A stretch of DNA of 12,606 nucleotides, taken from the NCBI GenBank assembly GCA_947057875.1, contig CAMSEX010000029.1:1-12606 (forward strand), written 5' to 3'. Position 1 is the stretch's first letter, and every line of letters begins with the position of its first letter. Both the position numbers and the translations under genes were made by a program. Of this stretch, positions 1-5,660 are shown one piece after another. The DNA is from an uncultured Clostridium sp. (GTDB lineage: Bacteria > Bacillota > Clostridia > TANB77 > CAG-508). The notes under the pieces are model-generated. The model saw only the letters and a list, made by a program, of their open reading frames with translations. It had not been told where the DNA came from and did not search any database.

Positions 1-44
1 CACTATAACCTACACTCTTTCCCTACACGACGCTCTTCCGATCT
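1..44. other. Illumina adapter sequence left at contig end
   Basis: Positions 10-44 match the TruSeq universal / read-1 adapter from its CTACACTC part through its end, ACACGACGCTCTTCCGATCT. Genomic sequence starts at 45. The first 9 bases are not recognised and are probably also artefact. Any reading frame that crosses position 44 therefore ends in non-biological codons. Confidence 0.97.
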
Positions 45-484
45 GCTTGTTTTTTTATCATTTTTTTATTTTTCTTTTCAAAAAATAACTCTGTTTTTGA
101 TAGAAAGTTATTCTTACAATACGGAAAAATTGTAATTTTTGATATTTTCAATTTTCTTGATTTTCTGGTTTCATTTTTATCATAAACATCAAGCACATTT
201 TTTTCATCACTTTCTACCAAATAAAATGATTTTAATATTTTATTTATTGTTTGTTTTGGCTCAATTATTTTTAATAAAAACTCATTTAAATTACTAATAA
301 CTGGTGGGATTTTTTTGGAAGTTTGAATAAAATATCGGACTGTATTAAGTTCAATCAAAACAAAAATATTCCACTTTCTAAATTTTCCATTTAATCTGGA
401 AATTTCAAAAATAAAATTAAGCCATGCATCTTCTGATACAAATTTTTCAGTTAAAAATATTTCAGCTATAAATTTATTTCTCAT
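45..484 (-). CDS. hypothetical protein, 3' end lost at contig edge
   Basis: I do not recognise this family. About 146 genuine residues are visible. The frame continues to position 23, but those last codons (ending in DRKSVV) are adapter, so the true C-terminus is missing. The start ATG at 484 follows AAGGAAAAT at a usable distance. The protein is rich in Lys, Asn, Ile and Phe. The first two thirds look like a compact folded domain with alternating hydrophobic stretches (NIFVLIELNTVRYFIQ, then a proline turn KIPPVIS, then NLNEFLLKIIEP); the last part is basic and polar. There is no signal peptide or membrane segment. It lies just downstream of the terminator of the AraC-type regulator gene on the same strand and could be reached by read-through, since no convincing promoter is visible in the 45-base gap. 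Confidence 0.6.
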
Positions 485-530
485 TTTTATTTTCCTTATT
501 TATTTTTCATTAATTTTATCACAAATAAAT

Positions 531-570
531 AAAAAAAACTGACTTTTTTATTTTCAAAAAAATCAGTTTT
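531..570 (-). terminator. Rho-independent terminator of the araC-type gene
   Basis: Read on the minus strand, AAAACTGATTTTTT pairs with AAAAAAGTCAGTTTT (one bulged G), followed by a run of T. The stem begins inside the TAA stop codon of the regulator gene, so the 3' end is very compact. Confidence 0.8.
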
Positions 571-1366
571 AATCTTCAATTGGAATCCAAAATTCAGTAA
601 TATGATCATGATAATATTCAAGTTCTGGGATTTGTCTCAAATTATATTTTAAACTAGGTAAAATTCTACCATAAAATTGATGTGACACTTTTTGAATTTC
701 TTTTGCTTCCTGAGAATGAATGATAAATTTTATCCATTTACTTTTCGGAATTTTATATTCTTCTAGTCCCTGTATTGGCTCACTATATAGAACCCAATAT
801 TCATATTTCTCACTCTCATAACGATTTTCATAAACAATCATACCAAATTTAATAGTATTATTTTTATAGATTTCATTCATTCTTTTCCAAAATTCTGGTA
901 CATCTTTGGAAATATTTTCTTTATTTGTTTTTTTGCCTTTTCCATAAAGAATTATCTCATTTTTTTCTATAATACTATATTCAATATCATTATTTTTTTC
1001 AATGTTTTCATCAAAAATTATTTTTGTAAAAATTTTTAAATTTTGTGCTTTTTTCTTAACCTGGCTTGGCTTTATTCCATGAAATTTCTCAAAAGCTCTT
1101 GAAAATGATGTGGCATTCTCATACTGATATTTTATGGCAATGTCCATAATTTTTTCATCTGTTTGACACAAATCAAATCCTGCATTAGAAAGCCTTCTTT
1201 TTCGGATATATTCAGCAATTGACACATCGCAAATTAATCCAAAAATACTTTTCATCGTATATTCATTAACCCCCAAAATTTGAGCCAATTTTGAATAACT
1301 GATTTCATTTTCTAAATTTTTTTCTATGTAATTTATCATTTGATTGAGCAATCTATAAAAATTCAT
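569..1366 (-). CDS. AraC-family regulator with GyrI-like effector domain
   Basis: A one-component transcription regulator of 265 residues. Residues 1-106 form the double helix-turn-helix of the AraC/XylS family: ISYSKLAQILGVNEYTMKSIF is the first helix pair, and the second contains the signature region from IMDIAIKYQYENATSFSRAF to HGIKPSQVKK. Residues from about 110 to 263 resemble the GyrI/BmrR-type effector-binding fold often attached to AraC domains (strands such as YGKGKK, KFGMIVYEN, YEYWVLYS, and a C-terminal EFWIPI strand). Such proteins typically sense small hydrophobic or cationic compounds. The ATG at 1366 has AGGAG 7-8 bases upstream and lies 12 bases after the stop of the nitroreductase remnant, so the two are co-transcribed. 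Local regulation of the nitroreductase gene is an inference. The ligand is unknown. Confidence 0.88.
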   Translation of the reverse strand: MNFYRLLNQMINYIEKNLENEISYSKLAQILGVNEYTMKSIFGLICDVSIAEYIRKRRLSNAGFDLCQTDEKIMDIAIKYQYENATSFSRAFEKFHGIKPSQVKKKAQNLKIFTKIIFDENIEKNNDIEYSIIEKNEIILYGKGKKTNKENISKDVPEFWKRMNEIYKNNTIKFGMIVYENRYESEKYEYWVLYSEPIQGLEEYKIPKSKWIKFIIHSQEAKEIQKVSHQFYGRILPSLKYNLRQIPELEYYHDHITEFWIPIED

Positions 1367-1378
1367 TAAAGGCTCCTT

Positions 1379-1660
1379 TTATTCATACCATTCTAATATT
1401 TCGCTTAAATTTTTCCTCGGTCTTTGTCCTGGATTTTCATTTGTATTAAAAACTGCTCTTTCCTCTACTTCAAGCATGATATTTGCAATTTTATTTTTCA
1501 TCTCATCTTTTACAATAACAAATTTCCATGGTTGTCTATTTTTAGCTGATGGCGCTAATCTTGCACAATTAACCAAATCTTCAATTATCTCTTTTTCAAT
1601 TTTTTGCTTTTTAAATGCTCGTATACTTCTTCTATTTTTTATTGTATCTACCAATTCCAT
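1379..1660 (-). pseudogene. nitroreductase with internal in-frame deletion
   Basis: A 93-residue product that joins the two ends of a small FMN-dependent nitroreductase (usual length about 165-175). Residues 1-66 are a normal N-terminus: the FMN-phosphate binding NRRSIRAF motif at 9-16, then LAPSAKNRQPWKFVIV, the usual flavin-contacting segment. From about residue 72, NENPGQRPRKNLSEILEWYE is the typical C-terminal tail of the same family (family form: GYP.E.P..RPRK.L.EI..W). The central 80-90 residues, which carry the dimer core and further flavin contacts, are absent without a frame change. The start is well supported by GGAAGGAAAG before the ATG. A functional flavoenzyme seems unlikely. The deletion may be real or a misassembly that collapsed the middle of the gene. 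Confidence 0.8.
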
Positions 1661-1689
1661 TTTTCTTTCCTTCCAAAATTCTTTTTATT

Positions 1690-1718
1690 AGTGTAACATT
1701 TTTATAGAAAAAAATCTA
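1690..1718 (-). promoter_or_regulatory. possible extended -10 promoter, nitroreductase-araC operon
   Basis: On the minus strand TACACT (1695-1690) is preceded by TGT, giving an extended -10 element. A weak -35, TAGATT, lies 17 bases upstream. The position fits the operon beginning at 1660, but the match is modest. Confidence 0.35.
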
Positions 1719-1750
1719 GTAATTTACACAAAAAAGAATACTATTTTCTT

Positions 1751-1796
1751 AAAAAAAAGCGAGCGAAATTTGGGACATGCCCAAAATTTCTCACGC
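1751..1796 (-). terminator. Rho-independent terminator of the coat operon
   Basis: On the minus strand GCGTGAGAAATTTTGGG pairs with CCCAAATTTCGCTCGC across a 5-base loop and is followed by eight T. The long, GC-rich stem stands out against the AT-rich surroundings. It lies 43 bases after the stop of the cotF-like gene. Confidence 0.9.
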
Positions 1797-1838
1797 AATA
1801 CATTGAGTTTGTATATTCCTTTTTTATCAAAAAATTTT

Positions 1839-2084
1839 TTAATTTGATAATTCTGTTTTAACTTTTTGAATTTCTTCTGGTTTTGCATTTTCTGCAGGAA
1901 CATAATACCCTTTTGACTCTGCTAATTTAAATAATTCATATTGAAAACTTTCGCCAGAGTTACGCAAATTTTGAAATGTCTGTCTTAATTCCATATTAGC
2001 TGTTTCAATAATCGCATTTTGGTAATCTTTCAAACCAGATTTTGTACATTCTAAAACGTCGTTTACCATGTATTTCTCTTCCAT
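1839..2084 (-). CDS. CotF-family spore coat protein
   Basis: A small (81 residues) protein of the spore coat CotF family, structural proteins of the endospore surface. The family signature is visible: VNDVLECTKSGLKDYQNAIIETANMELR, a helix with regularly spaced Asn/Glu, then QTFQNLRNSGESFQYELFKLAESKGYYVPA, the ferritin-like helical hairpin ending in the conserved KGYY-P element. The ATG at 2084 has a strong AGGAGG 5 bases upstream that overlaps the TAG stop of the preceding gene, so translation is probably coupled. It is the second gene of a two-gene operon expressed from the sporulation-type promoter at 2310-2339 and ends at the terminator at 1751-1796. The family is clear; its exact layer in the spore is not known from sequence. 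Confidence 0.88.
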   Translation of the reverse strand: MEEKYMVNDVLECTKSGLKDYQNAIIETANMELRQTFQNLRNSGESFQYELFKLAESKGYYVPAENAKPEEIQKVKTELSN

Positions 2085-2093
2085 AAATTCCTC

Positions 2094-2279
2094 CTAATTA
2101 AAAAAAGATAATAATTTCTGTTTTGTATTCAAAGTATCCTGAGCTGCCTTATTTAAAACTTGTTTAATTTGTGGATCCACCGCATTGTCGGCATAATTGG
2201 TCAATTTTTCATAATTTGTTTCTTGAGCTCCAATCAAATGTCTTAAATTTTGTAATTCTGCTTGATTTAAAGTTCCCAT
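2094..2279 (-). CDS. small spore-coat-associated protein
   Basis: A 61-residue helical protein, first gene of the coat operon. LNQAELQNLRHLIGAQETNYEKLTNYADNAVDP resembles the N-terminal helix pair of CotF-like and spore-associated ferritin-like proteins (family form: L...EL..LRHLI......EKL..YA..A.D), followed by a helix ending QKLLSFFN. I chose ATG 2279 rather than a TTG three codons upstream, because AAAGGA lies 9 bases before this ATG but abuts the TTG. It lacks the KGYY tail of its downstream neighbour, from which it is separated by 9 bases. Presumably the two proteins pack together in the spore. Co-expression in sporulation is inferred from the promoter. Confidence 0.8.
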   Translation of the reverse strand: MGTLNQAELQNLRHLIGAQETNYEKLTNYADNAVDPQIKQVLNKAAQDTLNTKQKLLSFFN

Positions 2280-2309
2280 TTTCCTCAATCCTTTCTAAAA
2301 TTTTAATAA

Positions 2310-2339
2310 TAGTATGCGAATTCTGAGCAATTTTATTCA
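2310..2339 (-). promoter_or_regulatory. sporulation promoter, sigma-G-like
   Basis: On the minus strand TGAATA (2339-2334), a 17-base spacer and CATACTA (2316-2310) match the forespore sigma-G consensus (GHATR, 17-18 bases, CATNNTA). The start point would lie near 2303, about 24 bases before the first coat gene. Sigma-E or sigma-K elements also use CATA at -10, so the exact factor is uncertain. Confidence 0.65.
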
Positions 2340-2371
2340 AAATTTCAAAATGGAAAAATCTTCTTTATTAA

Positions 2372-2398
2372 AAAAATGGAGGACACTCCTCCATTTTT
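2372..2398 (-). terminator. terminator of the yjjX-like gene
   Basis: A perfect 12-bp inverted repeat AAAAATGGAGGA / TCCTCCATTTTT with loop CAC. Read on the minus strand the stem is followed by TTTTTTTAA, ending the phosphatase-NTPase operon. It could also stop transcription on the plus strand. Confidence 0.88.
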
Positions 2399-2428
2399 CT
2401 TACATCATATATTAATAAGTTTCTTCTC

Positions 2429-2959
2429 TTATTTCCAGATTTCTCCATTAATAAACTGAATCAAAGCCATAGTAAAAGCCTGATATGTCAAATCAATTCG
2501 TGTTATTTTACCATGTGTTAATTTTCCAATTCCTCCATCTTCTTGATTTAAATTCTTGCCACAAAAAATTCGATCCATAATCACTCTTAGCTCTTTTTCA
2601 ATCACTTCATCCACATATTTTTCTGGTATTGCAAAGCCTGCGCTTGAACCAATACTCTGCTCGCCTGCGCTGTTTTCAACAACAGCAAAATTAAAATCCA
2701 TCCAAGTATCCGAATAATTGATTAGTCCTGCTTCACTGGCCACAAAAAAATCAGCATCCAAGTGATTTTCTTTAGCATATTTTCTCACATTTTTTACTCG
2801 ATTTTTGCATCCTTGCATAATTTCTTCATTCAGAGGCTCATCTCCTACTTCAGAATCCACTGAAATCCCTTGAATTTCAACATTTTCAAAATATTTTTCA
2901 AAAGCAATTTTCGCTCCTTTTATTTTTCCTTGATTTTTAGTCCCCATCAAAATTTTCAT
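2429..2959 (-). CDS. yjjX: inosine/xanthosine triphosphatase, YjjX (DUF84) family
   Basis: A house-cleaning NTPase that hydrolyses the deaminated nucleotides ITP and XTP to their diphosphates, keeping them out of nucleic acids; cytosolic. At 176 residues it has the full family length. Visible motifs: MGTKNQGKIKGAKIAFEKYF (3-24) with the nucleotide-binding G-T-K-N-x-x-K signature, SVDSEVGDEPLNEEIMQGCKNR (33-54), the acidic ASEAGL segment (73-78), NFAVVEN (89-95), GSSAGFAIP (102-110) and the C-terminal EDGGIGKLTHGKITR loop (140-154). The start ATG at 2959 overlaps the TGA of the upstream phosphatase (ATGA) and has GAGGAGA just before it, so translation is coupled. The family assignment is strong; ITPase versus XTPase preference cannot be read from the sequence. 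Confidence 0.9.
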   Translation of the reverse strand: MKILMGTKNQGKIKGAKIAFEKYFENVEIQGISVDSEVGDEPLNEEIMQGCKNRVKNVRKYAKENHLDADFFVASEAGLINYSDTWMDFNFAVVENSAGEQSIGSSAGFAIPEKYVDEVIEKELRVIMDRIFCGKNLNQEDGGIGKLTHGKITRIDLTYQAFTMALIQFINGEIWK

Positions 2960-3693
2960 AGATTCTCCTCTATCTCTTCATTTTTAATAATTGCCCTAGG
3001 ATTAGTCTGTGTCAGAATTTCCAAATATCTTTCATCTACCATTTTCGACATTTTTTTCAAAATCAACTGCATATTTTCGTAAATACCATTATTGATGTGA
3101 TGTGTATCTGTAGCAAAATAATGAATTTTTTTCTCTTTCAACAATTTTTTTATTGTTTTTTGCGCTTCTTTCCCATAACCACCAATGATACTTGCATAAT
3201 TGCTTTGAAAAATAATATTTTCTCCAAAATATTCAGGCAATTTATTCGTATTTCTCTGAATATAAACATATCTTTCTGGGTGTGCCACAACTACTTTCAA
3301 GCCCTTTTTTTGCAAAGAGGCAATCATTTTCTGCACAATTTCTTCTGGTAATTCCTGATACATTGGCAATTCAAGCAAAATATACTGCGTATCTGCCAAA
3401 CTTGAAATAACTCCATTCTCTAACAACTCTGGCATTTTATCCTGCAAAAAAACTTCGTTTCCCAAAAACAGCTTCATCCTTATTTCTTCTCTTGCCAATT
3501 CTTCCCTTACCTGCTCCAGAACTTCTTGATTCTGCTTTTTATTTTGTATATATTGTGGTTCGGCATAATGTGGCGTAAAACAAACAATATCGAACCCAGC
3601 ATTAGCAGCCTGTTTCAAAGTTTTTATTGTCTCCTCCATGCTAAAAGAACCATCATCTACATTTGGCAAAATATGACAATGCAAATCTACCAT
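2956..3693 (-). CDS. CpsB/YwqE-type PHP tyrosine phosphatase
   Basis: A 245-residue metal-dependent protein-tyrosine phosphatase of the PHP superfamily (CpsB, CapC, YwqE). Such enzymes dephosphorylate bacterial tyrosine kinases that control capsule and exopolysaccharide chain synthesis. Metal-site motifs are complete: DLHCHILP (3-10), DDG (13-15), TPHY with H42, GNE with E80, AHPER with H138 and R141, and TDTHH with D196 and H198. I chose the ATG at 3693, which begins MVDLHCH and has AAAGGA 7 bases upstream, rather than the in-frame ATG 24 codons earlier, whose extra residues are basic, low-complexity and overlap the promoter. No BY-kinase or capsule genes lie in the window, so its substrate is unknown. 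First gene of an operon with the ITPase gene, sharing a 4-base overlap. Confidence 0.9.
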   Translation of the reverse strand: MVDLHCHILPNVDDGSFSMEETIKTLKQAANAGFDIVCFTPHYAEPQYIQNKKQNQEVLEQVREELAREEIRMKLFLGNEVFLQDKMPELLENGVISSLADTQYILLELPMYQELPEEIVQKMIASLQKKGLKVVVAHPERYVYIQRNTNKLPEYFGENIIFQSNYASIIGGYGKEAQKTIKKLLKEKKIHYFATDTHHINNGIYENMQLILKKMSKMVDERYLEILTQTNPRAIIKNEEIEENL

Positions 3694-3723
3694 TTTCTTT
3701 TCCTTTCTTTTGTTTTTACTATT

Positions 3724-3752
3724 ATTATATCGATGATTACTAAATTTGTCAA
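3724..3752 (-). promoter_or_regulatory. consensus sigma-A promoter, phosphatase operon
   Basis: On the minus strand TTGACA (3752-3747), 17 bases, TATAAT (3729-3724): a perfect housekeeping promoter. The expected start near 3717 leaves a short leader before ATG 3693. It also lies inside the longer version of the phosphatase frame, which supports the shorter start. Confidence 0.85.
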
Positions 3753-3772
3753 TTATAAGCCTCATAAGAAAT

Positions 3773-3789
3773 AACTTTTTTAAAAAGTT
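3773..3789. repeat. palindrome at the divergent promoters, possible operator
   Basis: AACTTTTT-T-AAAAAGTT, 8-bp arms about one base, ending one base before the -35 box of the MATE gene promoter and 21 bases upstream of the opposite -35 box. It is simple A/T sequence, so it may be chance or a curved-DNA element. Confidence 0.35.
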
Positions 3790-3790
3790 C

Positions 3791-3819
3791 TTGACAATAC
3801 TCTTATTTCATACTATAAT
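3791..3819 (+). promoter_or_regulatory. consensus sigma-A promoter of the MATE gene
   Basis: TTGACA (3791-3796), 17 bases, TATAAT (3814-3819): a perfect match, start expected near 3826, giving a leader of about 28 bases with AGGAGG. Confidence 0.88.
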
Positions 3820-3853
3820 GGGATTTCTTTAACAATAATAGGAGGAAAAGAAA

Positions 3854-5185
3854 ATGAAAATTGAATTATCCGATCATTTTACCTACCAAAAACTAATTCG
3901 CTTTACTCTTCCTACCATTATTATGATGATTTTCACATCAATTTATGGGGTTGTAGATGGAATTTTTGTGTCGAATTTTGTAGGAAGTAATGCTTTTGCT
4001 GCTGTTAATTTAACCATACCAGCTCTTATGATTTTAGGAAGCTTCGGATTTATGATTGGAACTGGTGGTAGTGCATTTGTTTCCAAAACAATTGGCGAAG
4101 GCAATCAAAAACAAGCAAATGAATCTTTTTCATTATTGATTTATGTATTGATTTTCTTAGGTTTCGTGTTAACTATAATTGGTATCTTTTTAATAGAACC
4201 ACTTGCTAAATTACTTGGCGCAGATGATGCAATGCTCGGAGATTGTATTACTTATGGAAGAACTTTACTTCTGTTTTTAGTTCCATTTATGCTACAAAAT
4301 GCTTTCCAAAGTTTTCTGATTGTTGCTGAAAGACCAAATTTTGGCTTAATAATTTCAATCATTACTGGAGTACTAAACATGCTACTTGATTTTTTATTCA
4401 TGTATGTTTTAAAAATTGGCGTTTTAGGAGCAGCACTTGCAACAGGTATTAGTCAATTAATTAGTGGTATTTTTCCACTGGTTTATTTTTTACGTTCAAA
4501 TGATAGTTGTTTAAGATTGGTAAAAACAAAATTTAATGGAAAAGTTATTTTGCAATCTTGTATCAATGGCTCATCTGAAATGTTGACTAATTTGTCTATG
4601 TCTTTAGTCAATATGTTATACAATATGCAACTTATGAAATACGTTGGCTCAAACGGCGTCGTAGCTTATGGAATTATTATGTATGTTAGTTTTATTTTTT
4701 CAGGAACATATTTAGGATATTCCATTGGAACTGCACCCATTATTGGCTACCATTATGGTTCACAAAATTTTAAGGAATTAAAAAACTTATTACATAAAAG
4801 CCTAAAATTAATTGCTGTTACTTCTTTCGTAATGACTATTTTAGCAGAACTATTGTCAAAATTGCTAGCTCGCGTATTTGTTAGTTATGATGCCAACTTG
4901 CTTACAATGACAACAACCGCCATTCGACTATTTGCGCTTTCTTACTTTATTAGTGGATTTAACATTTTTAGCTCGTCGTTTTTTACAGCATTAAACAATG
5001 GAATCGTTTCAGTAATTATTTCGTTTTTAAGAACCTTATTATTCCAAGTTGTAATGATTTTTATATTACCACTTTTGTGGGGCTTAAACGGAATCTGGCT
5101 TGCAGTCGTTTTTGCCGAAATCTTAGCATTATTCGTTAGCAGCGCATTTTTAATCAGTAATCGAAAAAAATATCAGTATATGTAG
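3854..5185 (+). CDS. MATE-family multidrug efflux pump (MepA-like)
   Basis: A 443-residue inner-membrane cation-coupled exporter of the MATE family, with full family length and about 12 membrane segments in two similar halves. Family features: LIRFTLPTIIMMIFTSIYG leading to DGIFVSNFVG at the end of helix 1, NLTIPALMILGSFGFMIGTGGSAFVSKTIGEGN (helix 2 and the conserved loop), ERPNFGLIISIITGVLNMLLDFLFM in the middle of half one, and in half two the MepA-type stretch YLGYSIGTAPIIGYHYGSQNFKELKN. It most likely exports cationic drugs or dyes using a sodium or proton gradient; the substrate is not predictable. ATG 3854 has AGGAGG 7 bases upstream. Transcribed alone from a perfect promoter and ended by a strong terminator. 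The overlapping control region with the divergent phosphatase operon may allow joint control. Confidence 0.92.
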   Translation: MKIELSDHFTYQKLIRFTLPTIIMMIFTSIYGVVDGIFVSNFVGSNAFAAVNLTIPALMILGSFGFMIGTGGSAFVSKTIGEGNQKQANESFSLLIYVLIFLGFVLTIIGIFLIEPLAKLLGADDAMLGDCITYGRTLLLFLVPFMLQNAFQSFLIVAERPNFGLIISIITGVLNMLLDFLFMYVLKIGVLGAALATGISQLISGIFPLVYFLRSNDSCLRLVKTKFNGKVILQSCINGSSEMLTNLSMSLVNMLYNMQLMKYVGSNGVVAYGIIMYVSFIFSGTYLGYSIGTAPIIGYHYGSQNFKELKNLLHKSLKLIAVTSFVMTILAELLSKLLARVFVSYDANLLTMTTTAIRLFALSYFISGFNIFSSSFFTALNNGIVSVIISFLRTLLFQVVMIFILPLLWGLNGIWLAVVFAEILALFVSSAFLISNRKKYQYM

Positions 5186-5190
5186 AAAAA

Positions 5191-5240
5191 AGAAAAATCC
5201 CTTTATAACAAAATTTTTATAAAAGGATTTTTCTTTTTTA
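5191..5240 (+). terminator. terminator of the MATE gene
   Basis: AGAAAAATCCCTTTATAA pairs with TTATAAAAGGATTTTTCT (18 bp, one mismatch) and is followed by TTTTTTA. It begins 6 bases after the stop codon. Confidence 0.9.
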
Positions 5241-5247
5241 TAGCTAT

Positions 5248-5448
5248 TTATACTAGATTTTTATGTCTATTCTTAATAAAATTTGAAATAAAAAATTTCG
5301 TATCATCTACTACTTCAACTTCTTTAATGAATTGAGTCTTTAATATTTTTATTCCATCAAAATTTTCTTGAAATTTTTCATTCGTTTTTTCACTCGTTTA
5401 TACATTCTTTTCCTTTCTAAAAAAAATTGGTTCCTGAATTTTTCTCAT
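5248..5448 (-). pseudogene. degenerate small ORF, function unknown
   Basis: On the minus strand ATG at 5448 opens a frame of 16 codons (MRKIQEPIFFRKEKNV), a TAA stop, and 49 further open codons (from TSEKTNEKFQ to NRHKNLV) to a second stop at 5248. Alternatively ATG 5405, which follows AGAAAGGA, starts a different frame that closes after 18 codons and would need one shift to reach the same tail. The tail includes an acidic amphipathic stretch (FIKEVEVVDDTKFFISNFI). I recognise no family. It may be a decayed gene, or chance in AT-rich DNA. Confidence 0.25.
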
Positions 5449-5502
5449 TTTTCAATATTTATTTATTATTTTAAAAAATTTCCTCCTTTTTTCAGATAAC
5501 TA

Positions 5503-5531
5503 TTGCATAAAGAAAAACCATATGATATAAT
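5503..5531 (+). promoter_or_regulatory. sigma-A promoter driving the ncRNA
   Basis: TTGCAT (5503-5508), 17 bases, TATAAT (5526-5531). The predicted start is near G5538, exactly where the first hairpin begins. No protein-coding frame of useful length follows on this strand. Confidence 0.7.
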
Positions 5532-5537
5532 ATAAAT

Positions 5538-5660
5538 GTTCTTTAGAACACATAGATTATATGAAACCTCATATAATTCTTACTTTTTAGCTAAATTGAT
5601 GCTTTAGCTATGCAATGGTTACTAGACCTTTATAAAGGCCGCTAGTAGCCATTTTTATTT
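5538..5660 (+). ncRNA. candidate structured small RNA, about 120 nt
   Basis: An apparently self-contained transcription unit without an ORF: a sigma-A promoter, a string of hairpins and an intrinsic terminator. The stems seen directly are GTTCT/AGAAC (5538-5549) at the 5' end; ATTATATGA/TCATATAAT (5556-5577, 9 bp, loop AACC); TAGCTAAA/TTTAGCTA (5588-5610, 8 bp, 7-base loop); and the terminator stem (5615-5652). The longest peptides in it are 9 and 11 codons and lack ribosome sites. It does not match 6S RNA, tmRNA, RNase P, SRP RNA, a tracrRNA or a riboswitch class that I know. Its end meets the stop codon of the convergent unknown gene, so it lies antisense to that gene's 3' untranslated region, for which no minus-strand terminator is visible. 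Function is unknown; antisense control of the neighbour is an inference. Confidence 0.6.
5615..5660 (+). terminator. terminator of the ncRNA
   Basis: ATGGTTACTAG pairs with CTAGTAGCCAT (11 bp with one G-U pair) around the self-complementary core CCTTTATAAAGG, followed by TTTTATTT. The minus-strand reading has no T run, so it acts in one direction only. Confidence 0.78.

Noticed and set aside
23..44. C-terminal residues DRKSVV of the first reading frame
   Set aside because: They are encoded by the sequencing adapter, not by the genome.
2280..2288. TTG start giving a 64-residue first coat protein
   Set aside because: The AAAGGA site is directly against the TTG but 9 bases from ATG 2279, so the ATG is the better start.
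3694..3765. 24-residue N-terminal extension of the PHP phosphatase
   Set aside because: It overlaps a perfect promoter, is low-complexity and basic, and the internal ATG has a good ribosome site and begins the conserved MVDLHCH motif.
5610..5645. 11-codon peptide frame MQWLLDLYKGR inside the ncRNA
   Set aside because: It has no ribosome site and lies within the terminator stem.
5538..5660. Type III toxin-antitoxin RNA, tracrRNA or transposon omega RNA
   Set aside because: There are no tandem repeat units upstream of a same-strand toxin, no CRISPR repeats or Cas genes, and no TnpB or TnpA remnant nearby; the hairpins are not enough for these labels.
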